A DNA stretch of 64,000 nt from Dialister hominis (GTDB taxonomy: Bacteria > Bacillota > Negativicutes > Veillonellales > Dialisteraceae). The translations under genes and the position numbers were made by a program. The stretch's first letter is position 1. Every line of letters begins with the position of its first letter. Below the pieces are notes generated by a model. The model did no database searches. It was given only the letters and a program-made list of their open reading frames with translations, and was not told where the DNA came from. Below, piece after piece: positions 8,371-19,266 of the stretch. The stretch is from positions 2,063,501 to 2,127,500 of the forward strand of contig NZ_AP019697.1 in NCBI RefSeq assembly GCF_007164725.1, given 5' to 3'.

Positions 8371-10497
8371 ATGGCTAATCCTAACAATTCAAACCATCTT
8401 GCGGAGTATGACGATACCAACCTTGCTGCTCTGCCTGGTTATGACTATGGTAACGATGATAGTGGTGAGATTATCTCCTTATGCCGTATCTTTACGGACA
8501 AATTCGAAAACCGTTGGCTATCCCGCTGCGCCGATCTGAACACTTATGGAAATTATGAGATTTTCTATCAGGATAAGAACGAACCGCCCTACTTTAGAAA
8601 CAGAAGCAAACTTTACTACAATTTCTTTGAAAATAGTAATACAACTTCTGATGCTGGATTCTATGGCATATGGACCTGGTCTGCGACGCGCAGAGACACG
8701 GATGAAACAAAGGATTTTCTCGTTGTAAATTATACCCCGGAAATTGATGCTATCGAAGTTAAAATCATGGAAGATTCCTTCTCTCTCGATGAGCTGATTA
8801 GGCTTTTGAAAAAGGGAGTCGATTTTAACCTTAACAGTGGCAAGGTCATGTTTGCCATCAAGTCTGGAAGCCAATATACAGGCATTTTATGCAAGGCAAA
8901 AGATCTCGATATTAATAATGGAGTGGCCGTCTTTAGTAAAAATTACACAATAGCCCCTGTCTATCGGTTTGGAGGGAACGACATTTTAAACTTGCACAAT
9001 GGGTTCCTCTTCTATAGAAAGCCTTTTGCTGGTATCCCCATCGACCTTTATCCGGTAAGAGGACCTCGAGAAATCGTTAAAGATATCATCTTTGATTCCC
9101 TTTCCTGGAACGCCTGCAAGGCACGAGGTTTGACCCATGACCAGCATAAGAGTCTGAAGAATTTTATCGGAACCATCCCCGACTCTGATGTCACAGAAAA
9201 AATTGTATCTGAATTACATTGCTCTCTTACTGAAGCCCAAAACTATCTGGATGAATTCTTGGATAACGCTGTCAGCTATATTGACGGCAGCAGCATAGAA
9301 GATGATGTACTCGGTTCCGCCATTTCAGCCAATGATGAACTTTGGGAAAAAGGCAAAAATTCGATTCGGGAAGAATTGGTTAAAGAGAATGAAGACCTTA
9401 TTGCTGAATATAATTCCCTCAATGACGATTTAGGCACCATCAAAAATGAAATCAAGGCTTCAAAAAGCACTCTTGAGAAGGCAAAGGCAGATAATGAACA
9501 ATTTGAACAGAGTCTTGCAAACAGAAAAAAATTAGCTGAGGATGTAGAAAAAGCTGTCGCTGAAAAAATTCAAAACGCACGTGAAAATGCTGCTGAGTTT
9601 CTTGCAACCATGGCATTCACTACCGCCCTGCCGGAGAAGACTGAAAAAGCAGTGGAAACGGCGAAAGTCCCTGCCCTCTACCACACATTGCCCGCCAGAG
9701 GTGATATTAATGATCTTGAAGTGTATCATTCCTGGACACACGTTATAGATACGACTGCTTTTGAACTTGAACTGGCTGGAGTTTCAGGGAAGTATTCCAG
9801 TGGCCTTGCTTCTTTCCTCTGCGCTGCTTACAGCAAGAAGCAGCCGATTCTCCTTGTGGGTCCAAATACCAATGATATCATTCAGGCATTCTGTGCTTCT
9901 GTAACTCATCTTGATCATATACACGGAATTCTCCATTGCGAAGGAGAATTCAACCATCAGGTAATCGCTGAAATAGGTACTCATAATGAGGACATTGTCA
10001 TCATTCATAATCTTCTGGGCAGCAGATGGATGAACGGACTTCCTGAGATTCTCTCCAAGAAAGATATTTTCTACATCGTTGAACATCCCTATGCAGAAGA
10101 TATCCAAATTGAACCAAGAAGCCTCTATAACTTTATACTACCCGTTTTTACGGAATTCCTTGTTGATAAAAAGGCAGAAGGTGGTTACCGTGGCGGTTAC
10201 TTCACCGAAGTCCTGGATCCTAATAAAGCTCCTGAAGATAACCATGTACGGTTAAAATCACTTCCAAAACTTGGACTGCCTGCTTTGGTAAAAAATCAAA
10301 TCACTTCTCTGGCTGCTTCAATGCATGGTATCTATCCGGAAGTCAGCGGAGATGATGATTTCCTGCTTGCACTCCTTCCGATTGCCTATGCCACGATGAA
10401 GATGGACAAATTGACTGAATCACTGGATTCCTCAGATATAGCTCTTTCTAAGGATTTGAAAAGCCGCATGGAATATGTATTAGGAGATATCCAATGA
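8371..10497 (+). CDS. Unknown 708-residue coiled-coil protein with degenerate ATPase-like half (DruC-like?)
   Basis: The N-terminal 300 residues have no recognised domain. About residues 325-410 form a long charged coiled coil (rich in E, K, N and heptad leucines). The C-terminal third contains ILLVGPNTND, which looks like a P-loop strand but lacks the GK[ST], and DIVIIHNLLGSRW, which looks like a Walker B strand. It may therefore be an inactive or divergent AAA-like module. No membrane segment. The stop overlaps the next start by 4 bases (ATGA), so translation is coupled with the 351-residue protein. Its place as second of four genes before a DUF1998-type helicase suggests a scaffold or DNA-binding subunit. 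Function is not established. Confidence 0.6.
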   Translation: MANPNNSNHLAEYDDTNLAALPGYDYGNDDSGEIISLCRIFTDKFENRWLSRCADLNTYGNYEIFYQDKNEPPYFRNRSKLYYNFFENSNTTSDAGFYGIWTWSATRRDTDETKDFLVVNYTPEIDAIEVKIMEDSFSLDELIRLLKKGVDFNLNSGKVMFAIKSGSQYTGILCKAKDLDINNGVAVFSKNYTIAPVYRFGGNDILNLHNGFLFYRKPFAGIPIDLYPVRGPREIVKDIIFDSLSWNACKARGLTHDQHKSLKNFIGTIPDSDVTEKIVSELHCSLTEAQNYLDEFLDNAVSYIDGSSIEDDVLGSAISANDELWEKGKNSIREELVKENEDLIAEYNSLNDDLGTIKNEIKASKSTLEKAKADNEQFEQSLANRKKLAEDVEKAVAEKIQNARENAAEFLATMAFTTALPEKTEKAVETAKVPALYHTLPARGDINDLEVYHSWTHVIDTTAFELELAGVSGKYSSGLASFLCAAYSKKQPILLVGPNTNDIIQAFCASVTHLDHIHGILHCEGEFNHQVIAEIGTHNEDIVIIHNLLGSRWMNGLPEILSKKDIFYIVEHPYAEDIQIEPRSLYNFILPVFTEFLVDKKAEGGYRGGYFTEVLDPNKAPEDNHVRLKSLPKLGLPALVKNQITSLAASMHGIYPEVSGDDDFLLALLPIAYATMKMDKLTESLDSSDIALSKDLKSRMEYVLGDIQ

Positions 10498-11549
10498 ACG
10501 AGTATGAGAAGCTTCTGGAAAATGTATCTGACAAGTATCACATCTACCGGGGAGCTAAAGAACCTGAAAATGACTGGAAAGCCCGTGTAATTTACAGCAT
10601 TTGCGGCATGATGGCGTACACATCGCTCTGGGATGACGAGAAATCGATTTCCATTGTGCATCTGAAAAGACGTGTCCGCCGCATACTCAAGGATTATCTT
10701 TCCCTATATCCCAGTGTTTCCAATGAATTCCCTGCTTTCACCGCTGATGAGGAGGCCGAGAAAGTCAGTCCGTATCCAACGACAATTGAAGATGAGATTG
10801 CAGACCTGTTCTTAAAGACGGGCGTCGTTTATCATAAACCTTACAGAATTGTCCCCGCCATGAAGCACGAGGAAAAGATTGACAATATTTGCTTCCAGCG
10901 AGGTCTTGCACCGGAAAGCATTTCCTGCGTATCCGGACTGGGCTTCTATTCTCTGGTCAAGGAGGCTTCCTCTCTGGCAGAGGAAGCCAAAGAAATGAAG
11001 GACATCAGGGATATGTTCGGCCTGTCACAGGATAATCTAAAGACTGTATGGGAAAAGACACTATCTGCGGCTTCCTGGAAATCCGTAAAGCCATTTGAAA
11101 CGCCCACCAAGTACCTTCTTCTGAATCCACCTTTTTCTTATGGATATTGGACCAATAAGCCCGATAAAACCGGGCAGGTCTCTATTCTTCGAACGGGCCA
11201 GGAAGGGGCTCTTCTGTACTATCTTTATCGGTATGAAAATAACAAGCTCAAGGTAAGTCCGCTGCCTCCCTGGCAGGTGGAGTCTCATAATTACAGAGCT
11301 CTTTCCTGCGCTCTTCTTTCCGAGAACCAGACGCTGCCTCCTATTGAATATTCTGTAGATGGATCCTTGGTTCATGTCCATTTAAATTACCTCCTGCCGC
11401 CCAGGGAACTTCACTTCCTGAAGCTTTACAGTTGGCCGGAAAGAGCGAATATTCTCCCTAGCAACTTTCACAGAAAACTGACAAAGGTCGTATTCACTGT
11501 CATGCGGAAAATACTGACTGAGGAAGGCTATGCATTTAAAGAGAAATAA
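10494..11549 (+). CDS. Unknown 351-residue protein of the helicase cluster (DruD-like?)
   Basis: The start codon overlaps the preceding stop (ATGA at 10494-10497), so the two products are probably made in fixed ratio. The protein is soluble and mixed alpha/beta, with no motif I recognise. The N-terminus (NEYEKLLENVSDKYHIYRGA) is charged; a later part (VEYSV-type strands, LHFLKLYSWPER) resembles small accessory subunits. The next gene begins 15 bases downstream. Like its two upstream neighbours, its role can only be guessed from the helicase it accompanies. The size is close to what I recall for DruD. Confidence 0.6.
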   Translation: MNEYEKLLENVSDKYHIYRGAKEPENDWKARVIYSICGMMAYTSLWDDEKSISIVHLKRRVRRILKDYLSLYPSVSNEFPAFTADEEAEKVSPYPTTIEDEIADLFLKTGVVYHKPYRIVPAMKHEEKIDNICFQRGLAPESISCVSGLGFYSLVKEASSLAEEAKEMKDIRDMFGLSQDNLKTVWEKTLSAASWKSVKPFETPTKYLLLNPPFSYGYWTNKPDKTGQVSILRTGQEGALLYYLYRYENNKLKVSPLPPWQVESHNYRALSCALLSENQTLPPIEYSVDGSLVHVHLNYLLPPRELHFLKLYSWPERANILPSNFHRKLTKVVFTVMRKILTEEGYAFKEK

Positions 11550-11564
11550 AGGAGGCACTACCTG

Positions 11565-14500
11565 ATGCCCAACGGAGCAAGTTCCATTCATAAGCAGCTT
11601 CGAACGGAGCTGGAGAATTATATTAAATCGCAATTATTCGGAAAATCCCCGGTTTTACTATCATCGCTCAACGCACATATTGATGATGAAGGCCTGCTTT
11701 ACCAGAAGCCTTACATTGAGTCTTCACCTGCTTATGTCACTGTAGAAAACGGTCTGGCAAAAGCAGATCTTGCTCCATGGATGAAAGACTATTTCTCCGA
11801 TCTGGCAAAAGCCGGCATCGGCATTTTCCCATCGCCTTACGAGCATCAGATACAAGCGCTTGAAGCAGCCGCCAGAGGTGAAAATCTATTCGTTTCGACG
11901 GGCACTGGTTCCGGTAAAACGGAATGTTTCATGTGGCCTCTTCTGGCCAAGATGGCTTCTGAAGCAAGATCCTCAAAGAAAACATGGGAAAAGCGCGGAA
12001 TCCGCACCATCATCATGTATCCGATGAATGCGCTCGTCTCTGACCAAGTCAGCCGCCTTCGGAAGATGATTGGAGATCCCAAAAAGAAATTCATTACCGC
12101 ATTCAGGAAAACTTGCGGCAGCGTCCGCCGCCCTCAATTTGGCATGTACACCGGGCGTACGCCATATCCGGGAGAACAACCATCGAAGGATCCGGACCGC
12201 AAACTTGAACGGACTCTTCGCCGAATGTCTTTCCCGGAAGATGATTCAGAGAAAGAATTCTTCCAACATCTGCAGGAAGAAGGAAAGATTCCAGCCAAAG
12301 CAGACATGGCTGATTTCCTTGATCGGCTTCATGATAGCGATCATACCCCAGATCCGGAAGACGCAGAGCTGATCACCCGTTTCGAGATGCAGCAATTCTG
12401 CCCGGATATACTGATTACCAACTATTCCATGCTGGAATACATGCTCCTGCGCCCCAGAGAAAGAAAAATCTGGAGTGACACCCGCGAATGGCTCGCCTCC
12501 AGCAAAGAGAACAAACTTCTCTTCGTCATCGATGAAGCACACATGTACCGCGGCTCATCCGGCGGAGAAGTTTCCTTATTGATCCGCCGCCTTTTCCATA
12601 AACTCGGCATCGGCCGGGATCGTGTGCAGTTCATCCTGACGACAGCAAGTATGCCGAACCAGAGCCTGAGCGACAGGGATGCTGTCATGACATTTGCCAA
12701 TGAATTGACAGCTTCCGATGAAAAGACGGAGTTCCGCTATCTTAAAGGCCGTCAGGAAATCATCGATAATAATGCAAAGTATGATATTCCCGCCGATCTT
12801 CTCTTACATTCAGATCCAGGAAAATTTGAGAACCGAGATCTCTCCGCCCTTCTGGATCTCTGGAAGAATGCCGGTCATTTTGATACTTCCATCAATTCCT
12901 TGGAACCTCTTTACAACTGGATGTACGATCACCTGATCGATTACCGTCCCTTCCATAATCTGATCAAGGCTTGCCGTGGAAACGCCGTTTCTCTGGGCGA
13001 ACTTTCTTCAAACATTTTCCCCACGCTCAATTCGGATGATGCACTGAAAGCAATAAGCGTCCTTTTAGCGATTGCACCACTGGCAAAAAATGCGAAAGAT
13101 TCCGTCCTTTTCCCTGCCCGTATGCACATGCTCTTCAGAGGTATTTCCGGGGTCTACGCCTGCACCAACCCAGAATGCAGCCACTCTCATTCAGATGGCG
13201 GCCTTACTTTAGGGGAAATTTACTTGTCTGACAGTGGCCTGACCTGCCCACACTGCGGCAGTGTCGTATACGAGCTCTATAAGGACAGAGGCTGCGGCGC
13301 GCTGTTCTTCAAAGGCTATATTCTGGATGGTGGTTTCTTTACCCATGAAAGCCATGTCTACCTTTGGCACTATCCCGGTCAGCTCATGGATAAGAATATG
13401 AAGGAAATCCATTTATTCATTCCGGAGGATGATTATCTGCCCCCTAAAAGCAGCGGCAAAAGTGCCATCAAACCATGCTATTTGGACATCAAGAGCGGAT
13501 TTATTAACTTTGCCGATGACTCGCTGGCAGGCAAAGAAGGAATTCGAAAACTCTATTACTGTAACCACTCTGTCAAAGATCAGCCCGGGGTTATTACATT
13601 CGCGGACTGCCCGCACTGCACCCACAAACTTCCTTCGACTCAGCTTGTATCATTCAGTACACAGGGCAACTTATCATTCTTCAATTTAATCCAGTCTCAA
13701 TTTAAACTGCAGCCTGCTGTTCCCGGGAAGGATAAAGATCCGTATCATTTTCCCAATCAGGGCCGCAAGGTTCTGCTCTTTTCGGACAGCCGTCAGCGCG
13801 CAGCAAAACTGGCACGGGACATGTCGAATGCTTCTGACATTGAAGCGGCAAGACAATTATTTGTCCTTGCTTTGGCAGAAATGGAAAAGCAGGGCTCTAA
13901 ACAGTCCATGGATTCTCTTTATGATTACTTCTGCCTTGCAGCAGGGCGTCATCATTTGCAGCTTTTCCACGGAGAAGAACGAAATAAATTTGAAGAAAAC
14001 TGCCGCTCCGCATTACGGAATTACGAACGCTATACAAAGCGAAACAGAGATTATGATCCAAGATACAAAATAACAAATGCACCTTTGAGGATGCAGGAAT
14101 ATGTCCTCCGCTTATTTGCGGGTGGTTACAATACGCTCTATGACTCTGCCACAAGCTGGATTGAGCCCACAGAGAAAGCACTTGAGGCTGCCGTTGATGA
14201 ACTAAGTGACCAAGGGATAGAGATTTCGGAAGAGGAATTCAAAGATTTCTTTAATGCCTGGATGCTCTATATTTCTGACAGATATACAGCTCTCGGACAC
14301 ACAATCAGCGATACCATCCGCATGGAAGTCCGCCCAAACTTTGATGGCTATGGCCTTAAAGATGATTGGGCCCTTTCAGCAATTATCCGGGAAGCAGCAG
14401 GATGGCAGGAAAGCGGGAAGAAAATAGGAACTAAAGTTCAAGAGAGTAAAGAAGAACTGGTCTGGAAGCAGGTTTTGAAGGAACAGTTCCTTGACCATGC

Positions 14501-15264
14501 CCAGCCGGATAATGGCAGACTTTATGTGGATCTTACCAGAGTCAAAGCACGTTTCGATCCTGACCATGTATGGTACAAATGCGAGCAGTGCTCCGAGCTG
14601 ACGCCTTTCCTCCTGAAAGGAAGATGCCCCTCATGCGGCGCTGAACACATCCATGAAATGAGGCCGGAAGAGTACGATGCGCTCAGCTTCTGGAGAAAAC
14701 CGCTTCAAGATGCGCTCGATGGCAAACCTATCCAGGTCATTGATACGGAAGAGCATACCGCACAGCTTTCTCATAAAGACCAACGTGATGACCTCTGGAG
14801 TAAAACGGAACAGTATGAACTCCGTTTCCAGGACCTGGTTCAGGATAATGAAACTCCTGTCGATATCCTCAGCAGTACGACAACCATGGAAGTCGGCATC
14901 GATATCGGATCCCTCGTCGCCGTAGGGCTTAGAAACATTCCTCCGACACGCGAAAACTATCAGCAGCGTGCCGGCCGTGCGGGCCGCCGCGGATCCAGCT
15001 TGTCTACCATTATTACTTTCTGTGAAAACGGCCCGCATGACACCATGTATTTCAAGGACCCGACGCCTATGCTCCGCGGTGATCCACGGAGGCCTTGGAT
15101 CGATGTACAGAGTGAAAAACTGCTTCAGCGTCATCTGTCCATGGTTATTCTTCAGACATATCTGGATACATGCGGCAAGAGTCTTGACACCCTGCCCGCC
15201 CATGAATTTCTGAAGGAGTTCCTCCCGGATTTCAAGAAATATATGGAAGGCGGATTGTATAATT
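11565..15264 (+). pseudogene. DUF1998-type SF2 helicase, N-terminal part, split by IS30
   Basis: Encodes the first 1233 residues of what was a protein of about 1776. Visible motifs: Walker A STGTGSGKTE (about 110), DEAH box VIDEAHMYRG (about 322) preceded by ILITNYSMLEYMLLRP, a zinc-type segment CTNPEC...CPHCG (about 533-565), SAT-like and motif V (TTMEVGIDIGSL), a second CEQC...CPSCG, and motif VI QQRAGRAGRRG (about 1132). The stop codon at 15264-15266 is created by the IS30 junction. The start has GGAGG 9 bases upstream. The architecture is that of the giant helicases of Druantia (DruE), DISARM and Dpd systems. The helicase core itself is intact, so a truncated ATPase might still be made, but without the C-terminal DUF1998 part. 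Confidence 0.85.
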
Positions 15265-16422
15265 AAGTTGAACACTTAAAAATCCATAGCGAACCCTTGT
15301 GGTAAAATGTAGTTGCACAAAAAACACAACCACAAAGGAGAATCGCTATGGATCAAAATCATTTTACCACGGATACGTTACGCAAAAAAGGGGCTCATTT
15401 AACTTTTGAGGAACGAGTCATTATCCAAACGCGTCTCCGCGACAAGCAATCGTATCGGAGCATAGCCCGTGAGATTGGGTGCTGTGTCAATACGGTACGC
15501 AACGAGGTGAAGCGTGGCAAGGTTCTTTGCTATAACGGCAAGGTGGAACGCTATCGCGCAGCAGACGGGCAAAGCACCTATGAGGCGCATCGCGAAAACT
15601 GTGGTCGCAAATGCGACGCCATAGCAAAGGGAGCATTCCTCGACTATGTGCAGAAGAGACTTCAGGAACATCACTGGTCGCTCGATGCCTGCTTTGGCAG
15701 GGCACTGGTTACGGGAGAATTTCAACGTGGCGAGATGGTCTGTACGAAAACCCTGTACAACTATGTCACGCTGGGGCTCCTAGGAAAAATCAAGAGTATT
15801 GACCTGCCCTTGCGCGTCAAGCGAAAAAACGCCAGGAAGCGGGTTCGTGAGCGTAAGAAGAAGTTCGGCCGCAGTATAGATGAGCGCGATCCTTCTGTGG
15901 ATGAGCGTCAGGATTTCGGGCATTGGGAGTGTGACCTTGTACTGGGATCTCGCTCAAAGGACGAAGTACTGCTGACTCTGGTTGAGCGCAAGACACGCTG
16001 TTCCCTCATCAGAAAACTGCCCAACAAGGAAAGTGCCTCTGTAATAGCAGCCTTCAGAAAATTGAAGGATGGAATGTTCCGCGGCTGTTTCAGCCGAGTG
16101 TTCCTCAGCATTACGACAGACAATGGCAGTGAGTTTTCTAGCCTGTCGGAGCTAGAGAAACTAAGTCACACACGGATCTATTATGCGCATCCGTACTGCT
16201 CCAGCGACAAAGGTACGAATGAGAATCACAACGGCTTATTCCGTCGATTTCTTCCCAAAGGGAAGAAAATCCAGGATTCCCCAGTGGAACACATTTCCAG
16301 AGTAGAGTGCTGGGCCAACACCCTGCCAAGAAAAATACTCGGCTATAAGACACCCGAGGAGTGCTTTAGGGAAGAAATGCTTGCAGCACTTACTGCATAA
16401 AGGTTCGCCGGGTGTTCAACTT
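15265..16422 (+). mobile_element. IS30-family insertion sequence
   Basis: An 1158-bp element. Its ends are AAGTTGAACAC on the left and the inverted GTGTTCAACTT on the right, an 11-bp perfect terminal repeat, with a further inner match (GCGAACC). It is flanked by a 3-bp direct repeat ATT (15262-15264 and 16423-16425), as expected of a target duplication. Removing the element and one ATT restores an open helicase reading frame, which suggests a recent insertion. Confidence 0.93.
15348..16400 (+). CDS. IS30-family transposase
   Basis: 350 residues. An N-terminal helix-turn-helix (LTFEERVIIQTRLRDKQSYR, then SIAREIGCCVNTVRNEVKRG) is typical of IS30 transposases and binds the terminal repeats. The catalytic DDE domain follows: D in GHWECDLVLG, D in TTDNGSEFS, and E in GTNENHNGLFRRFLPKG. 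The ribosome binding site AAAGGAG is placed well before the ATG. The gene appears intact, so the element could still move, including precise excision from the helicase gene. Confidence 0.95.
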   Translation: MDQNHFTTDTLRKKGAHLTFEERVIIQTRLRDKQSYRSIAREIGCCVNTVRNEVKRGKVLCYNGKVERYRAADGQSTYEAHRENCGRKCDAIAKGAFLDYVQKRLQEHHWSLDACFGRALVTGEFQRGEMVCTKTLYNYVTLGLLGKIKSIDLPLRVKRKNARKRVRERKKKFGRSIDERDPSVDERQDFGHWECDLVLGSRSKDEVLLTLVERKTRCSLIRKLPNKESASVIAAFRKLKDGMFRGCFSRVFLSITTDNGSEFSSLSELEKLSHTRIYYAHPYCSSDKGTNENHNGLFRRFLPKGKKIQDSPVEHISRVECWANTLPRKILGYKTPEECFREEMLAALTA

Positions 16423-16425
16423 ATT

Positions 16426-18056
16426 ATTGCAATTCGGGGAAATATATGGAAGCTTACGACATCAAGAAAGACAAACATCTTCTGCCGCCCGGAGCGGCCA
16501 TTAATCATGACGCTTTCGTAAATGAATTAGAGGAATCTCTGGATACACTCCACGATAAGTGTGAAGCTCATCCTGAATTATTTGGCGTTGAAGAAAACAA
16601 TGAAGACAAACGGAACCTGAAATCCCTCCTTGATGCGCTTTATGAAGAAGGCATCATTCCTACCTATTCCTTCCCGAAGAATGTCGTCAGCACCTACATT
16701 CCGGACCGGAACGGGAAAATCCTTTACGAAGTATCCCGCGGACTTGATGTGGCTATCGGTGAATACGCGCCGGGCAGAGCCATCGTAGTCGATAAGCAGA
16801 CCTACCAGATCGGCGGATTCTATTATCCGGGAAGTGAAAGGAAAAAGGGTCAGCTCAAAACACCTGCACGATCCTATACAGACGATCCCAATTACATGAA
16901 ACACATCATTTCCTGTGATGCATGCGGCTGGTTTGATCTGTATGATCCAAGTTCCAGCCACGGTCACCCGGATTGCTGCCCCTTCTGTGGAAATACTGAT
17001 CTCAAGACCACCCGTGATATGATGCGTCCCTGGGGCTTTGCTCCTAAGAATGGGGAATCGATCCCTGATGTCCAGTTATCCGAAGAATACACAGCGATAC
17101 AGCAGCCTCTCTACTCCACACTTCCAGACGCAGAGGATATGGAGCTTATCCCGGGTTGTAAAAATATAAGATCCGCCAAGCGTACCAACCAGCGAATCCT
17201 TATGCTGAACAGAGGCATTGGAGACCAAGGATTCATGGTATGCCCGGACTGCGGTGCCTCCATGCCTGGAGACGACATTTCCGTCTTAAAGAATATAGAA
17301 AGGCCTTATAAATCCGGACTCAAGCTAGGGAAGTGCAGCCATATCAATGCACAGAACGTCAACCTCGGCTTTGATTTCATCACAGATATGCTCGTCCTTG
17401 AATTCAAGATCGACCGCAAGAAAATCGACACTAGGACGGACAATCCATGGCTCAGCCGCGCAGCCCAGTCCCTGGCCGAGGCCCTGCGTCTGGCAGCCAG
17501 CAAACGCCTCGACGTCGATTTCACTGAACTTGTCACTGGCTACCGCTTAAGATCAGGCGCCAGCAACACAGCATACATCGACATCTACTTGTACGACAGC
17601 CTTTCCAGTGGTGCAGGCTATGCCGTCAGCGTCGCTGATGCCATGGACGAACTACTTCATGATATGAAGGCTCTCCTGGAAGACTGTGACTGCCGGTCCG
17701 CATGCCCCAACTGCCTCAAGCATTACAGAAATCAGAACGTTCATGGTCTCCTCGACCGCTTCGCTGCCCTTCAGCTTCTTGAATGGGGCGAATTCGGGAT
17801 AACCGTTCCAGAAATTACGCCAGAAGATCAGATCAAACTGATTCAGCCCTTGGAAAACATCCTCAGGGAATCCGGTTGCAAAATCACCATATCCGGAGAC
17901 GAAATCCACGCCAAGAGCAATACGAGAGAAAAACAAATCATCATCTATCCCGCCATGTGGGCCGTTCCCCATGACCGCAATACCATCTACATAAGCGACG
18001 CTCTCATGAAATACGCTAAACCATCCGCCGTTAAGCAAATCGTGGATAATATGTAG
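16426..18056 (+). pseudogene. DUF1998-type helicase, C-terminal part, separated by IS30
   Basis: The reading frame after the IS30 element begins with YCNSGKY and continues in register with the first part. An internal ATG at 16446 could start a 536-residue fragment but has only a weak ribosome binding site. The segment carries CDACGWF...CCPFCG, CPDCGASM, and near the end CDCRSACPNCLKHYRNQ, the cysteine cluster characteristic of DUF1998 domains. In intact relatives this C-terminal part is thought to help DNA binding or partner contact. TAG stop, followed by a weak terminator. Confidence 0.85.
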
Positions 18057-18070
18057 AAATATAAAAGAAA

Positions 18071-18110
18071 AATCCTCGCTGCAGAGAGAAATATAATGCA
18101 ACGGGGATTT
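18071..18110 (+). terminator. Weak terminator after the helicase cluster
   Basis: AATCCTCG pairs with CGGGGATT (one G-U) and is followed by TT. The loop is 24 bases, so efficiency is doubtful. It would end the four-gene transcript. Confidence 0.5.
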
Positions 18111-18120
18111 TTGCGTGGGA

Positions 18121-18235
18121 AGACAAGTGTTAGCGGTACTCTCAAAAGTTAGGACTCTGTACGGCGAGCGAAGCGAGTTCTGCTTCCGCACGCAAAAAGA
18201 ACCCCGTGAGGGGCGGAGATGGAAGGCGCTGGATT
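18121..18235. repeat. Intergenic mosaic repeat fragment
   Basis: Contains GTTAGCGGTACTCTCAAAAG and a GGCGAGCGAAGCGAGTTCTG block found in variant form near 23900, 43020, 55400 and 56190. No gene is seen here. Confidence 0.6.
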
Positions 18236-18246
18236 TCTTTATTTCC

Positions 18247-19143
18247 TTATATCTTTTTATGCAGCCATTCCTGGCTGTGTTTGCATTCTTCGATCAGGGC
18301 CTGCATGGAGGGTGTGAGGTCTTTGTCTTTGCGGTAGGCGATGCGGAAGATGCGTTTGCATTCGAGTCCATCTAAGGGTACTTCTACGAGCTGGCCGCCG
18401 GCTACTTCCTGACGTACGAGGGTTCTGGAGAGGAAGGAAAGGCCCAGGTTAGCCATGACGGCGTTCTTGATGGCCGTCGAGTTGTTGTATACGCCGATGA
18501 CGTGGTAGGGTATGTGGTGCTCGCGCATGACTTGCTCGAACAGTTCACGCGTGCCGCTTCCTTTTTCTCGGACGAAAAAGGGGAGGTAATCGGTATCTCT
18601 TGCGGTTTTGATATCTTTGCCGGCCCATTCGCTTTCGGGGGCTGCAATGAGTGTCATGGTATCTGTCAGGATGGGTTCTGTCGTGAGCTGGGTCGAGGTA
18701 AGGCGGCCTTCGACGAGGGCGAGGTCGATCTTGTCTTCGAGGAGCATCTGCTCGAGTTCTTCGGTATTATGGACAGCGGAGAGGATTTCCAGATCGGGCC
18801 AGAGCTGGCGTGCGTGCTGCAGGAGGTCGACGAGGAATACGTCGCCAATGGTGATACTGGCGCCGATCCATATAGGCATTTGCTTTTGCAAGGCATGCAT
18901 GCTTGATTCTGCCTGCTGCTGCAGGGAAAGGATTCCGCTGGCAAATTTTTCCAGATGGCGGCCTGCCGGTGTCAGGAGGATTTTCCGTCCCGTGCGTTTG
19001 AATAGGAGGATGCCATAGTGGTCTTCCAGCTCGTGGATGGCCTGTGTGATGGATGGCTGGCTGATGTGCAGCTCTCCGGCCGCTTTTGTCATGTTCATCG
19101 TTTCGCAGACTGTCAGAAAAATTTTGAGGTGTCGAAAGGTCAT
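18247..19143 (-). CDS. LysR-family transcriptional regulator
   Basis: About 298 residues, the usual LysR length. The N-terminal winged helix-turn-helix is clear (MTFRHLKIFLTVCETMNMTK, then AAGELHISQPSITQAIHELE). The rest is a periplasmic-binding-protein-like effector domain (MPIWIGASITIGDVFLVDLL). The start at 19143 is chosen over upstream codons because AAGGGAG lies about 9 bases before it and the HTH begins directly. It is divergent from the YeiH-type exporter with 123 bases between the starts, the classic arrangement in which a LysR protein regulates the neighbour and itself. The effector is unknown; CysB/YeiE-like ligands related to sulfur or amino acids are possible. Confidence 0.92.
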   Translation of the reverse strand: MTFRHLKIFLTVCETMNMTKAAGELHISQPSITQAIHELEDHYGILLFKRTGRKILLTPAGRHLEKFASGILSLQQQAESSMHALQKQMPIWIGASITIGDVFLVDLLQHARQLWPDLEILSAVHNTEELEQMLLEDKIDLALVEGRLTSTQLTTEPILTDTMTLIAAPESEWAGKDIKTARDTDYLPFFVREKGSGTRELFEQVMREHHIPYHVIGVYNNSTAIKNAVMANLGLSFLSRTLVRQEVAGGQLVEVPLDGLECKRIFRIAYRKDKDLTPSMQALIEECKHSQEWLHKKI

Positions 19144-19266
19144 GGTGCGGGCTCCCTTCTTCCATAGGTAAAAGCTTATTGGTTTCATTATATCTTAGTA
19201 TTTTATGAAGGGAAAGTCATAGGGTATTCTTAACTCATGTCAAAATTTCATGTAAGGAGCTTTCAT

